Below, piece after piece: positions 1 to 9,448 of a stretch of 64,000 bases of DNA. How positions within the stretch are numbered: the stretch's first letter is position 1; each line of letters opens with the position of its first letter. The notes below the pieces were generated by a model. The model was not told the origin of the DNA and ran no database searches. It saw only the letters and a program-made list of their open reading frames with translations. The DNA is from Arthrobacter sp. Bi26 (GTDB taxonomy: Bacteria > Actinomycetota > Actinomycetes > Actinomycetales > Micrococcaceae), in the NCBI RefSeq assembly GCF_918697925.1, contig NZ_CAKKMF010000005.1:30275-94274 (forward strand). Direction: 5' to 3'. The position numbers and the translations under genes were made by a program.

Positions 1-500
1 TCCTGCGACCAGCCAGGCGTGTGGCTGACCCCCTTATCGTCCCTGTTCGCCATGGCGTCGGCGTCGGGCCAACGATGGCTCCACCCTGTCCGTAACGCCA
101 CAAAGGCCCCGGGGGCGATGGCACCGTTGCGGCTCTCCCATGCCTGGACGTCCTCCATCGTGGGAGTGGCGTCCGTATTTGCGGTGACCCGCGCGGTGAT
201 GTCGAGGATGGCCAGCGGAAGGACCATATCCTCCACAGGAATCTGGTCCAAGGTCCGTCCCCCGCGGATGAAATGCGAGGGAGGGTCAACGTGCGTCCCC
301 CATTGGCCGATGATCGAATAACGGTGAGCCGTGAAACCGTCGCCTTTCTCCAGATCGAACACCGCCTCCCTGATTTCGTCCGGGAATGCCGGGAAATGAG
401 GCTGGCCGGGGTGGAAGGCGTGCGTCAGGTCGGTGAATGACCTGCCCGCCAGCAACGGCTGCAGATCGTCCCAAAGCCGGGTCGTGGTGGTTTCAATCAT
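1..500 (-). CDS. Cyclase-family metal hydrolase (kynurenine formamidase-like), 3' part outside window
   Basis: Reading from the ATG at 500 downwards gives about 166 codons without a stop before the window edge, so the C-terminus is missing. The protein starts MIETTTTRLWDDLQPL and contains IGQWGTHVDPPSHF near residue 70, the HxGTHxDxPxHF-type metal-binding signature of the cyclase family (PF04199), which includes kynurenine formamidases and isatin hydrolases. The start codon overlaps the stop of the upstream gene (ATGA), so the two are probably translationally coupled. The family hydrolyses amide or lactam bonds using a divalent metal; the substrate cannot be told from the sequence. Confidence 0.85.
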   Translation of the reverse strand, partial: MIETTTTRLWDDLQPLLAGRSFTDLTHAFHPGQPHFPAFPDEIREAVFDLEKGDGFTAHRYSIIGQWGTHVDPPSHFIRGGRTLDQIPVEDMVLPLAILDITARVTANTDATPTMEDVQAWESRNGAIAPGAFVALRTGWSHRWPDADAMANRDDKGVSHTPGWSQ

Positions 501-934
501 GATGCGGCCTCGCTCTCAAAGACTGCCGGAAGGGCTGTGCTGGAGACGCTGACTGGCCCTGTCAGTTCGATGACCGGTACCTCCCACGGATGGACATCCA
601 CGATGTGCTGCAGGAAGCGTTCCACGGCGGCGTCAGGGGTCGCCACATCGAAATACGTCGTGAAGACCAAGGTATGTGAAATTGTCCGCTGGCCCACCTG
701 CCCCAGCGTAGGGTTAGCGCCTTCATTGCATGTGAACCCCTCGAAACCCAGGCCGGATTCGAATACATGCCTGTAGTTGCCAAAATCCCCTAAGTCAGGG
801 GACTCCGACGAGGCCTGGAGCAGGGCCGCGATGCCGGCCTCATCTTTGAATGCTTCTGCGTCGCCGCTGGCGAGCCGCGAGAAAGTTTCCGAAGCTATGG
901 GCCAATGCACGCGCAGCTTGCGGACTGATTTCAT
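497..934 (-). CDS. Stand-alone Nif3/YqfO-type PII-like domain protein
   Basis: The protein of about 145 residues (167 if the ATG at 1000 is used) carries GNYRHVFES, then EGANPTLGQVG, then HPWEVPVIEL. These three blocks occur in this order in the PII/CutA-like domain inserted in Nif3/YqfO proteins (GNYxxxxFS, EGANPxxGxxG, HPYExxxY). Here that domain makes up nearly the whole protein and the two metal-binding Nif3 halves are absent. I chose the start at 934 because the PII-like fold should begin near MKSVRKLRV; the alternative at 1000 adds 22 residues. The gene overlaps the cyclase gene by ATGA. The function is unknown, and the coupling suggests a partner of the hydrolase. Confidence 0.6.
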   Translation of the reverse strand: MKSVRKLRVHWPIASETFSRLASGDAEAFKDEAGIAALLQASSESPDLGDFGNYRHVFESGLGFEGFTCNEGANPTLGQVGQRTISHTLVFTTYFDVATPDAAVERFLQHIVDVHPWEVPVIELTGPVSVSSTALPAVFESEAAS

Positions 935-1272
935 TGCAATTTTCAAGGGAAGCCTCTTCCTGGGCAGCTCGCAAATGGTGTCTGAATGCCATGGTGGCAT
1001 AGAGTGATGTTCATTACAAGCATGAGAAAATGCTTATTACGCACAAAATTAGAGGAGGCATTCGCGTTCACTCGGCACATCCGCCGGACTTTGGGCGTCA
1101 CTGTGCCGCGGAACACCGGTCGCTGCAAGCGGCTGCTGACCGTCATCTGCAAGCCCGGGGCTGCACTGCGCTTTTGGCACTGCACGTTGTGCTACCTTGC
1201 ATTGCCGGGCCACGAGGCGCCGCAACTGCCCGGCAGGAAAGAACAAAACCGAAATGCTTGGAGCCCTGAACG

Positions 1273-2250
1273 ATGCCCAGTAACACGATGCTTTCCCGCA
1301 TGCTCGACGCCGGAGCGAACCTGACCGTGGACGGTGCACTCGCCACCGAGCTTGAAGCGCACGGCTGCGATCTGGAAGACCCTTTGTGGTCGGCCAAAGT
1401 CCTTCTGGAACAACCGGAACTGGTCAAGCGCGTACACCACGACTACTTCCGCGCCGGAGCCACTGTCGCCATCACGGCGAGCTATCAAGCCACACCCCTG
1501 GGATTTGCGCGCCGCGGCATCGGCGAGGAAGTGGCCTTGGAACGGGTGGCACTGAGTGTGCGCCTGGCTGACGAGGCACGCCGCGAGTACCTGGCCGAAA
1601 ACCCGGATGCGGGACCCCTGCTGGTTGCAGGATCAGTCGGGCCCTACGGCGCGTACCTTGCCGATGGATCGGAATACCGGGGCGACTATGTCCTCGGCCG
1701 AAACGAGTTTTTGGAGTTCCACCGGCCTCGAATCGCAGCGCTGGTGGAGGCCGGAGCGGACTTTCTTGCCTGTGAGACGCTGCCTTCATTGCCGGAGGCC
1801 GAGGCCCTGTTGGCACTCATGAAAGAGTTCGACGTCGAAGCCTGGCTCTCCTTCACGCTACGGGATGGCGGCCACATCAGCGACGGTACGCCGCTGGCTC
1901 AGGCGGCAAAGCTCTTTACGGCGGAGCCGCTCGTGGCGGCTATCGGCGTGAACTGCGTGCCGCTGGAGCTGGTCTCCCCATCGCTGGAGGCCCTGGGCAG
2001 AGCCACTGATACGCCCCTGATCGCATATCCGAATTCGGGCGAAAGCTATGACGCAGTCACCAAAACGTGGGGGCCGGCCGCGGCGAGCCCCGATAGCAAA
2101 CAACCCGCAAGCCTTGCGGAGGGAACGCCAATCTGGCGTGAACTTGGTGCCCGGCTCGTTGGCGGGTGCTGTCGAACGACCCCACAGGATATTGCCGCCG
2201 TGACGGCGCGCCCCACAGCACGCCGGAGAGGTTGGCGGGGACGGTCTTGA
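1273..2250 (+). CDS. mmuM: Homocysteine S-methyltransferase, C-terminus altered by a junction
   Basis: This enzyme moves a methyl group from S-methylmethionine (or a related donor) to homocysteine, giving methionine, in the cytoplasm. The sequence shows the family start DGALATELEAHG, the first zinc-ligand region GVNCVPLE, and the paired-cysteine zinc motif VGGCCRTTP near residue 300. Length (325 aa) is slightly over the usual 300-315. Everything after DIAAV (TARPTARRRGWRGRS) is not family-like: the DNA from about 2210 onward matches a different gene on the opposite strand, so the last ~15 codons are read-through past a deletion junction. All zinc ligands lie before it, so the enzyme is probably still active. 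Confidence 0.9.
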   Translation: MPSNTMLSRMLDAGANLTVDGALATELEAHGCDLEDPLWSAKVLLEQPELVKRVHHDYFRAGATVAITASYQATPLGFARRGIGEEVALERVALSVRLADEARREYLAENPDAGPLLVAGSVGPYGAYLADGSEYRGDYVLGRNEFLEFHRPRIAALVEAGADFLACETLPSLPEAEALLALMKEFDVEAWLSFTLRDGGHISDGTPLAQAAKLFTAEPLVAAIGVNCVPLELVSPSLEALGRATDTPLIAYPNSGESYDAVTKTWGPAAASPDSKQPASLAEGTPIWRELGARLVGGCCRTTPQDIAAVTARPTARRRGWRGRS

Positions 2251-2345
2251 GCAGCCCGGCGCGTTGGCCGCCGGCGGCGAAGAAGCATGCCCAGGAGAGG
2301 AACCCGAACCAGATGATGAGGCCGAAGGGCACATTGTTTGCGCAG
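2210..2345 (-). pseudogene. Internal fragment of a DUF1097 membrane protein
   Basis: The minus strand reads NVPFGLIIWFGFLSWACFFA, followed by AGGQRAGLLKTVPANLSGVL and WG. This matches the middle of DUF1097 proteins (hydrophobic helix, then the AAGG and N-SG-WG motifs). Both ends are lost: one side runs into the end of mmuM at about 2210, the other into non-coding DNA at about 2346. There is no start codon or stop of its own. It marks a deletion scar. Confidence 0.6.
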
Positions 2346-2566
2346 GTCAGCGACCTATGAGCCGCTGACCGTGTACAAAACTACGGCGTAGCATTTTGCT
2401 GTGGCCAGTATCAGCACGCGCATGAAAAAAGACGAGCAGCTGTAAGGGAAATACGGCACAAAGCCGCCGGGCTAAACAGCGTCGCGTGCTGTGCGGTCTT
2501 GGCCCTGCCGGTGGCTGGCCCTGGTTCCGGCAGGCCTTGGGTGGGCACTGCAGTGCGGTGCTGTGT
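2346..2566. other. Non-coding stretch with a hairpin followed by TGTACAAA
   Basis: No supported gene. It begins with a perfect 7-bp hairpin GTCAGCG/CGCTGAC (about 2352-2375) followed by GTGTACAAAA. A similar arrangement, a hairpin and then TGTGTACAAA, occurs at 20057-20090 beside a truncated tRNA, so this may be the end of a small repeated element. Confidence 0.3.
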
Positions 2567-3850
2567 TTAGGACAAGGCCGTGACGGCCAGTTTCCGCACA
2601 ATGGCCGTGCCGCCCTCTACGCACACGTCGGTGCCGAGGTTCCCGGACAGGGGGAACACCAGATCACTCAGGACCACCCAGCCGTCTTGGGCGAAGACCT
2701 CCACGGAGCACTGGTCGACGATTACACGGAGCCTTAGCACGCGGCCGTCGAGCTTCACCGGCGCCGACTCAGCCGACGCGAACTTTCCGTGGAAGGCGGT
2801 GTTTCCGGAGTTACGGCGATCCAGGGTGAGCCGGCTCGTAACGGCATCGAAGCTGAGAACCGTTGCGGCGCTCCCGCCCGATGCACCGAGAAGCCTGAAA
2901 GCAACGGTCCGGGCCGTCCCGGGCAGGATCTCGGCCTCGATCAGCTGGGCTGATCCGGGCGCCGCGTGGGGCAGTTGCAACATGGAGTCGTGAAGTTCCA
3001 CGTCGTGGATGGTGCGGGTCGGCTCCCCACAGTCCAACGGCAGCACCGGGCGCTGCACCATGCGCGGCAAGCCGTCCACCGTCGCGAGCTCGACCTCGCG
3101 GGCAAGCGACATCCCGGAGCGCCACGGAGACGTGGGCAAGGAGTTGGCATAGTCCCAGTTGTTCATCCAGCCGATCATGATGCGCTTGCCGCCGGGAGCA
3201 TTGCTGAAGGAGACGGCGGCGTAGTAGTCACGTCCCCAGTCGAGCCACAGGCAGTGTCTGAGATCCGTGGTCCCGTCGGCATCCGCTGGAACGAGTGAAT
3301 CAGAGTCGGCGGTGAACTGCACCCCATCGAAGTCGCCGACGAAGTACTGCCCTCCGGAGCCGCCGGCCACGGCACCCGGGTTGATGTTGACCACCAGGAC
3401 CCACTTGACGTTGTCCGGGTCTCCGTCGACGGGGAGCGGGAACAGGTCGGGGCATTCCCATTCGCCTCCTGTGGCGTTTGCAGGGCCGAAGGTGCTCAGG
3501 TATTGCCAGTCCTTGAGGTTGGCCGAGCGGTACAGCACAACCTGCTGGTGCTGGGCCTCCACCGCCACCATGACCCAGCAGGAACCGGCTGGTCCCTCGG
3601 AGCGGAACACCTTGGTGTCCCGGAAATGGGCCGAGCCGCGGCCAAGCACCGGGTTGCCTGCGTATTTGCTCCACGTCATGCCGGCGTCCGTGGAGAAAGC
3701 GAGAGACTGGGCTTGTGTCCCTTGGTGCACCGAGCCTTCCTTGAAGGCGCTCGTGTAGATGGCCACCAAGGCTGGATCTTCCACTGTGCCGAATCCCGAG
3801 GTATTGCCGTGGTCCACCACGATGCTGCCGGAAAAGACGTCTTCTTCCTC
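2567..3850 (-). pseudogene. GH32 levanase/sucrose hydrolase, 5' end missing
   Basis: The reading frame (about 427 aa) shows the GH32 order: FSGSIVVDHG, RDTKVF (the RDP-type motif with the transition-state Asp, here RDT), the general acid in GGEWECPDLFPL, and a C-terminal beta-sandwich ending in CSVEVFAQDGWVVLSDL. Such enzymes hydrolyse levan, inulin or sucrose. The catalytic nucleophile block (WMNDPNG) and the FYQ region, about 80-90 residues, are missing: upstream of EEEDVFSGS the DNA switches at about 3850 to a maleylacetate reductase gene running the other way. The product cannot be catalytic. The ATG at 3820 is internal. Confidence 0.85.
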
Positions 3851-3851
3851 G

Positions 3852-4486
3852 TCGCCAGACCACCGGCGTCGGTGATTTACGACGTCGGGCTGACGCTTTC
3901 GCTGCCAGTGGCACTGTCAGTGGCCTCCGGTTTGAACGCCCTGGCGCACTGCATCGATGCCCTCTGGGCACCCCGCGCCGATCCCGTGAACGCGGCGCTC
4001 GCCGGTGAGGCCATGCGCCTGCTCGCCCGCGGACTGCCGGCTATCAAGGCAGACCCCTTCGGCGCGGCTGGCAGGGAACAGACCCTGAGCGGAGCGTTCC
4101 TGGCCGCGACGGCATTCGCCTCGGCCGGATCGGGGCTGCACCACAAGATCTGCCACGTCCTGGGCGGAACCTTCAATCTTCCGCACGCCCAGACGCACGC
4201 CGTGATACTCCCGCACGTTACTGCTCTCAACGTGGCCGCAGCGCCGGAAGCGGCAGCACGCATCGCCGCCGCGCTGGAGAGCGCGGGCGCCGTCACCGGG
4301 CTGCAACGCCTTTACAAATCACTCGACGCCCCGCGCACCCTGCGGGAACTCGGACTTCGCGAAAACCACATCACCGAAGCTGTGGACCTCATACTGCCCC
4401 ATGTGCCGCCGTCGAATCCCCGCAGCATCGACGCTGCGGATCTGGAGCGGCTGCTGCACGCTGCTTGGAAGGAAAACACCCCATGA
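3852..4486 (+). pseudogene. Maleylacetate reductase, C-terminal ~210 residues only
   Basis: From ARPPASVIYDVGLTLSLP onward the frame matches the C-terminal helical iron/zinc domain of maleylacetate reductase (iron-containing alcohol dehydrogenase superfamily), including SGLNALAHCIDALWAP and the metal-ligand region GLHHKICHVLGGTFNLPHA. The N-terminal NAD(P)-binding domain (about 150 residues) is lost at the junction with the levanase fragment. The intact enzyme reduces maleylacetate to 3-oxoadipate in hydroxyquinol and chloroaromatic pathways; this fragment cannot. Its stop overlaps the ATG at 4483, so it was once part of an operon. Confidence 0.85.
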
Positions 4487-4632
4487 TTTCACTGGTACAC
4501 CACCTGGCACTGCTGTTCCATCTCAACCGCAAACAGGATCTGGTCCTCTGGGAGGAGGACCTGGCGACGCCCGCTATCAAGCTGACGTCATCGGCCTGGG
4601 TGGGCTGGTACGAAGAAGACCCCGTGGCCTGA
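4483..4632 (+). CDS. Short ORF coupled to the maleylacetate reductase fragment (49 aa), unrecognised
   Basis: ATG at 4483 overlaps the preceding stop (ATGA) and is preceded by GGAAGGAAAAC, so it looks like a genuine start of the next operon gene. The product, starting MISLVHHLALLFHLNRKQDL, stops after 49 residues and I do not recognise it. It may be the beginning of a gene that decayed with its operon. The remaining DNA to 4797 shows no gene. Confidence 0.3.
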   Translation: MISLVHHLALLFHLNRKQDLVLWEEDLATPAIKLTSSAWVGWYEEDPVA

Positions 4633-4797
4633 CGCAAATCGCCGGTCGAACGCAACGCTTCGGCAACTCACCCTCACCACCAACACTCAGGAATCGGCGT
4701 CCACCCAAGTAAACCACCGACCAGTCAGGCGCCTAACGCCCGTTGGGACCGTTCAACTTGAAGAATTCCGGGGCGGAAGGGTCATGAAAACCTCGGG

Positions 4798-6084
4798 CTA
4801 GGATCTTGCCTGATGGTCCGGGCGCTCCAGCACCCGGGACACCGTGTAGCCGATGACCAGGCCCCAGAACGCCGGGTGAATGTTGGCGAGGTTCGTCCCG
4901 GACATGGTCACCACGAATGTCACCAAGGACCCCAGTGTGAACGTCGTGGCGAAGGCGCTCACAAACGCTTGCTGGAGAGCGCGCAGCATGGCAATGCCGC
5001 CGAGGGCAAGGATGAACTCTCTGGGCGTGGCGAGCATAAGCCGGGTGAGGGTGGGAGCCAAGACGGCGCAGGCCATGGCCAGGACGCCGAACACCACGGC
5101 CGCTGTGTACTGACGCTGCCTGCTTCCTGAGGACGTCATGAGGGCGTTCGTCGGACCGGTCACGCAGGCTGAGACAGCACCGCAGCCGGCATTGATCAAC
5201 GAAAACGCGCCCGAAACGATGGCGAAGACGTTGACCGGCGGATTGTGGCCTGCAGCACGGAGAACCGCGATGCCCTGGCCATTCTGAACGAACAACACAG
5301 TCAGTGCCAGGGGAACAACCAGCTCGAGCTGGGCGGCCCAGGTGAACTCAGGAAGGGTGAAGACCGGGGTGGCCAGAACCGGTCCGCCTTTTTGGATGGA
5401 AAATTGGCCACTTGCCGCCACAGCGACACAACCAACCACAAGAGTACCGAGCACCGGCGGAAGAAACCTGCCCAGGGCGGGCACGGCCGTGAGGACCAGG
5501 AATGCGACCACCATCGGGGCAGCCACCACAGGGTTAGCCTGGGTTGAACCAACAATGTCTGTGCCGAATTTCAGGAACACCGCGGCCACCATGGCCATGA
5601 CGATCGGCATGGGAACCATTGCCATGGTCCTGCGGACCAAGCCGGTGGCACCCAGCGCGAGGATGAGCAATCCGGACGTGAAGAAGGCCCCCACCACCTC
5701 CGGAAAGGACAAGTGCTGCAGGGACGGACCCAGCAGCACCGTCCCGGGAATGGACCAGGCAAAGCCCAAGGGTTGCCGATAGAGGAGAGACATGACCAGA
5801 GTCGCCGCGCCACCCGAAAAAAGGATGCCAAACACCCAAGAAGCGAGTTGACCTTCGGTTAGTCCTCCCGCCGTTCCCACGACCAAGGTAACGGCCATCG
5901 GGCCGGATGCGGAGAAGATGAGGCCGATCACCCCGTTGGAAACATAGGGCAGGCCGAGGTCACGGAGAACCCGGCGTACGCTGGCGGGGCGAACGCCCGG
6001 ACGTTCCAGCAGCGGTTGAGGCATCGGAGCCTCAACGGCCTCCACATGGGCGGCGGCGGGTAGGTCCTGACGGGATGACGGCAT
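4798..6084 (-). CDS. benE: Benzoate/H+ symporter, BenE family
   Basis: An integral membrane protein of 428 aa with about 12 hydrophobic segments, of the BenE family (PF03594). Recognisable blocks are FSASGPMAVTLVVGTAGGLT, GFAWSIPGTVLLGPSLQHLS and VSACVTGPTNALMTSSGS. It imports benzoate with protons. I place the start at 6084 because AGGAG lies 5-6 bases upstream on the minus strand; an in-frame ATG at 6171 would add 29 polar residues with no membrane-protein logic. It lies 108 bases downstream of catA on the same strand, so the two are probably co-transcribed. Confidence 0.93.
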   Translation of the reverse strand: MPSSRQDLPAAAHVEAVEAPMPQPLLERPGVRPASVRRVLRDLGLPYVSNGVIGLIFSASGPMAVTLVVGTAGGLTEGQLASWVFGILFSGGAATLVMSLLYRQPLGFAWSIPGTVLLGPSLQHLSFPEVVGAFFTSGLLILALGATGLVRRTMAMVPMPIVMAMVAAVFLKFGTDIVGSTQANPVVAAPMVVAFLVLTAVPALGRFLPPVLGTLVVGCVAVAASGQFSIQKGGPVLATPVFTLPEFTWAAQLELVVPLALTVLFVQNGQGIAVLRAAGHNPPVNVFAIVSGAFSLINAGCGAVSACVTGPTNALMTSSGSRQRQYTAAVVFGVLAMACAVLAPTLTRLMLATPREFILALGGIAMLRALQQAFVSAFATTFTLGSLVTFVVTMSGTNLANIHPAFWGLVIGYTVSRVLERPDHQARS

Positions 6085-6192
6085 TCGGGCTCCTGACAAC
6101 GGCGGCAAAAGGCAGGCGCCCTGGAGCTTGCACTCCAGAGCGCCTCCGGTACCGGGCCGAGGCGCCGGCACCGATCGGTCAGCGGTCGCTTC

Positions 6193-7077
6193 TTACTTGT
6201 GCTGGCCTTCCTTGGCGAGCACGTAGTCATAGACCACTTCTTCGCCAGCCCCGCCATCCAGGCGCGTCTTGGGGTCCAGCATCAGTTCAGGCTTGACTGC
6301 CGAGGCGATGTCGTCCGCGTTGTGCGGGTCACCGGGGAAGTACAGCTGCTGAGTTACAGGCTGGAAGCCAGGCGCGGAAACCTTGATGTGGATGTGCGCC
6401 GGGCGCCAGGCGTGCCAGCCTGCCGCGCTGATCAGCTGCCCGCAGGCCCCGTCCGTGGGAATCTGGTAGGGAGCCGGGCGCATCGTGTTGATTTCGAAGC
6501 GGCCGTCGTCGTCTGCCTTGACTGTGGCACGGAAGAGCCACTCGGGGAGGCCCGGGGCGTACTGGGAGTAGAACCCGGCGCTGTCCGCATGCCAGATCTC
6601 CACCTGGGCGTCGTGGATCGGGTTACCTTCCGTATCGGTGAAGTGGCCGCTGAAGTGCAGCGGCGTTCCCTCCTCGTCCTCACGCATCTCTACGGTGGCC
6701 GGGGTCGGGAGTACGGGGGACCCGGGCACGTAGTAAGGCCCCTCGATGGTACCCACGGTGCCGGGACGATCCTGGGAGTTGACGTCCTCCACGGTGTGCT
6801 CCAGCCACACGTCGAGGAACAGCGGCCACTCCCCGTCAGTTCCCACTTTGATGAGCCAGGCTTTGAGTGCGTTGTATTCCTCGTAAGTGACCTGGTGTTC
6901 GACGACGATGTCATTAGCGGCCTTAATGAGTGCCCCCGCCAGCAGGCTCACCCTTTCCTTCGGCACATCCAGCCGCGAGAGCTTTCCCGAGGCGGTGAAG
7001 CGCTCCGTGGCCTTCGAGCCGGCCTCGATGGCAGTGCCCTCATTCTCTTTGCGGGCGTCCGTTTGGGTCTCAGTCAT
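6193..7077 (-). CDS. catA: Catechol 1,2-dioxygenase (intradiol)
   Basis: This cytoplasmic non-haem Fe(III) enzyme cleaves catechol to cis,cis-muconate. The 294-aa protein has the N-terminal helical dimerisation domain and the intradiol core. Ferric ligands are visible as Tyr116 in GPYYVPGSP, Tyr204 in PAPYQIPTDG, and His228 and His230 in RPAHIHIKV. The start at 7077 has GGAG six bases upstream; the longer frame to 7140 has no ribosome site. It is divergent from benA across a 326-bp control region, so both arms of the pathway can be switched from one place. Confidence 0.97.
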   Translation of the reverse strand: MTETQTDARKENEGTAIEAGSKATERFTASGKLSRLDVPKERVSLLAGALIKAANDIVVEHQVTYEEYNALKAWLIKVGTDGEWPLFLDVWLEHTVEDVNSQDRPGTVGTIEGPYYVPGSPVLPTPATVEMREDEEGTPLHFSGHFTDTEGNPIHDAQVEIWHADSAGFYSQYAPGLPEWLFRATVKADDDGRFEINTMRPAPYQIPTDGACGQLISAAGWHAWRPAHIHIKVSAPGFQPVTQQLYFPGDPHNADDIASAVKPELMLDPKTRLDGGAGEEVVYDYVLAKEGQHK

Positions 7078-7403
7078 GGTGATCTCCACATTCCTCATTG
7101 AATAGGGCCAGGAAGTTCTCCCGCGCCCGCTGCGAAGCACTGGGGCAGTATTTCTCGTCTGCGGCGCAGTAATCGCGTGATGTCTGTCTCATCGTAGGTC
7201 CCGAATAAGGACGCTACAAATATCGATTTGGCCGCTTTTTAGTCATGATGCGTACATAAAACCACCCTTGGTTGAACCTAGGCATTTACCTGATGTGAGA
7301 GGGGTCACGAGCGGCAAGACTGGTCTCCTAACGTCCGCTACGGGCACCCCGCCAGCCGGACCCGCCGCCCATTCGTCCAGCACTCTCCAATGAAGGAGCA
7401 CGC
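7078..7403. promoter_or_regulatory. catA-benA divergent control region with a candidate operator
   Basis: A 326-bp gene-free region between two divergent benzoate transcription units. CCTTGGTTGAACCTAGG at 7266-7282 is a near-perfect palindrome (7 of 8 arm positions pair) and the best operator candidate in the gap; the nearby LAL or LysR regulators are the obvious candidates to bind it. AAGGAG at 7390-7396 is the ribosome site of benA. I do not assign promoter boxes. Confidence 0.4.
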
Positions 7404-8786
7404 ATGACCGAGAACCTGACCCATGTCCGCGAGGTCCTTGCCGACGCCGTGATCGACGACCGTGAGAACGGCGTGATCCGGGCCAAACGCGAAATTTTCA
7501 CCGACGAGGAAATCTTCGAACTGGAGATGAAGCACATCTTCGAGGGCAACTGGGTATACCTGGCCCACGAGTCCCAGATCCCCAACGTGGGGGACTACTT
7601 CACCACCAACATCGGCCGCACACCCGTGGTGATCACCCGGGACAAGGACGAAAACCTTAACTGCATCGTCAACGCCTGCTCCCACCGCGGCGCAATGCTG
7701 TGCCGCCGCAAGACGGACAACCGCACCACTTTCACCTGCCCGTTCCACGGCTGGACCTTCAAGAACTCCGGTGAACTACTGAAGGTTAAAGACTCCCGTA
7801 ACGCCGGCTATCCGGAGTCGTTCAACAAAGAAGGCTCCCACGACCTCACCAAGGTTGCCCGCTTCGACTCCTACCGCGGCTTCCTCTTCGGTTCCCTCAA
7901 GGCCGATGTGCTCCCGCTCGAAGAGCATCTGGGTGACGCCACCAAGGTGATCGACTCCATCGTGGACCAGTCCCCGGAGGGACTCGAAGTGCTGCGGGGT
8001 TCGTCCACCTACACCTATGACGGCAACTGGAAGGTGCAGGCCGAGAACGGCGCCGATGGCTACCACGTCACGGCCGTGCACTGGAACTATGCTGCCACCA
8101 CAGCCCGCCGCAGCGCCGGCGACTCCGCAAACACGACGAAAGCCATGGATGCCGGTAAGTGGGGCAAGGTCAAGGGCGGATTCTATTCCTACGACCACGG
8201 ACACCTGCTCCTGTGGCAGGAATGGACCAACCCGGAGGATCGCCCTCTGTGGGACCGCCGCGATGAGCTTGTGGCCAAGTATGGCGAGGAGCAGGCCAAC
8301 TTCATGATCAACATCTCGCGGAACCTTTGCCTGTACCCGAATGTGTACATCATGGACCAGTTCTCTTCGCAGATCCGCCACTTCCGCCCCATCTCGGCGG
8401 ACCAGACGGAGGTCACCATCTACTGCATCGCTCCCAAGGGCGAGTCGCCGGAGAACCGTTCCAAGCGCATTCGCCAGTACGAAGACTTCTTCAACGCCAC
8501 CGGCATGGCAACTCCTGACGACCTCGAGGAGTTCCGGTCCTGCAACAAGACCTACTGGGCCACAGCGGCGCCCTGGAACGACATGACCCGCGGATCCACC
8601 CATGAGATAGCCGGCCCGGACGAACAGGCCAAGGCGCTGGGCATGTCCAGGGTGATCGCTTCCGGCGTGCGCACGGAAGACGAGGGGCTTTACCCGATCC
8701 AGCACGGGTACTGGAAGGAAGTCATGGACCGGGCCCTGGTGGTGGAGGAACGCTCCGCACTGGATGCCGTTCCCGTCACTGCCTGA
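7404..8786 (+). CDS. benA: Benzoate 1,2-dioxygenase, large (alpha) subunit
   Basis: The catalytic subunit of the ring-hydroxylating dioxygenase that turns benzoate into the 1,2-cis-dihydrodiol. The Rieske [2Fe-2S] centre is Cys92-x-His94 (ACSHRG) with Cys112 and His115 (CPFHGW). The mononuclear iron site is in [14 protein letters not shown] (Asp218, His221, His226). Length of 460 aa fits the BenA/XylX family. AAGGAG sits about eight bases before the ATG. First gene of benABCD. Confidence 0.97.
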   Translation: MTENLTHVREVLADAVIDDRENGVIRAKREIFTDEEIFELEMKHIFEGNWVYLAHESQIPNVGDYFTTNIGRTPVVITRDKDENLNCIVNACSHRGAMLCRRKTDNRTTFTCPFHGWTFKNSGELLKVKDSRNAGYPESFNKEGSHDLTKVARFDSYRGFLFGSLKADVLPLEEHLGDATKVIDSIVDQSPEGLEVLRGSSTYTYDGNWKVQAENGADGYHVTAVHWNYAATTARRSAGDSANTTKAMDAGKWGKVKGGFYSYDHGHLLLWQEWTNPEDRPLWDRRDELVAKYGEEQANFMINISRNLCLYPNVYIMDQFSSQIRHFRPISADQTEVTIYCIAPKGESPENRSKRIRQYEDFFNATGMATPDDLEEFRSCNKTYWATAAPWNDMTRGSTHEIAGPDEQAKALGMSRVIASGVRTEDEGLYPIQHGYWKEVMDRALVVEERSALDAVPVTA

Positions 8787-8822
8787 CCGAAACCACCTGG
8801 AACAAAGAGAGTGCAAAACGCC

Positions 8823-9359
8823 ATGACCAACCTGACCAAACCGGCCCCGTCACTCAAGACCTCCGAGGAGATCGCCACCCTCGAAACTGTCTGTGCCTTC
8901 CTATACAAGGAGGCCCGCCTGCTGGATGACCGCCAGTTCGACGAGTGGCTCCAGTGCTACCACCCGGACTCCGAATTCTGGATGCCTGCGTGGGACGTGG
9001 ATGACCGGCTCACCGAGGACCCGCAGAACGAGATATCACTCATCTACTACGACAACCGCGGTGGCATCGAGGACCGCGTGTTCCGAATCAAGACGGACCG
9101 GTCCTCAGCCACATCCCTCCCGGAGCCCCGTACCGGGCACAACATCACCGACATCGAGATCGAGGAGCACGACGGCGATCAGGTGAAGGTCCGTTTCAAC
9201 TGGTTCACCCTGTACTTCCGCTACAACACCACGGACACATACTTCGGGACCAGCTTCTACACCATCGATCTGGCCGGCGGGGAGCCGGTGATCCTCAAAA
9301 AGAAGGTCGTCCTGAAGAACGACTACATCCACCACGTGGTGGACGTTTACATGATCTGA
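8823..9359 (+). CDS. benB: Benzoate 1,2-dioxygenase, small (beta) subunit
   Basis: The beta subunit (about 178 aa) assembles with BenA into the oxygenase. The cone-shaped NTF2-like fold is indicated by FLYKEARLLDDRQFDEWLQC, WMPAWDVDD and the conserved end KKKVVLKNDYIHHVVDVY. The ATG at 8823 is the likely start; a GTG at 8811 in the same frame would add four residues. It follows benA by 36 bases. Confidence 0.95.
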   Translation: MTNLTKPAPSLKTSEEIATLETVCAFLYKEARLLDDRQFDEWLQCYHPDSEFWMPAWDVDDRLTEDPQNEISLIYYDNRGGIEDRVFRIKTDRSSATSLPEPRTGHNITDIEIEEHDGDQVKVRFNWFTLYFRYNTTDTYFGTSFYTIDLAGGEPVILKKKVVLKNDYIHHVVDVYMI

Positions 9360-9448
9360 CGGCCCCGGCCGTTGAGAAATCCGTGCCCACCGGGCAGATC
9401 CGCACATTCCCGGGCCGCGACGACGCGACCCACAGCCAGGAGGAAATC

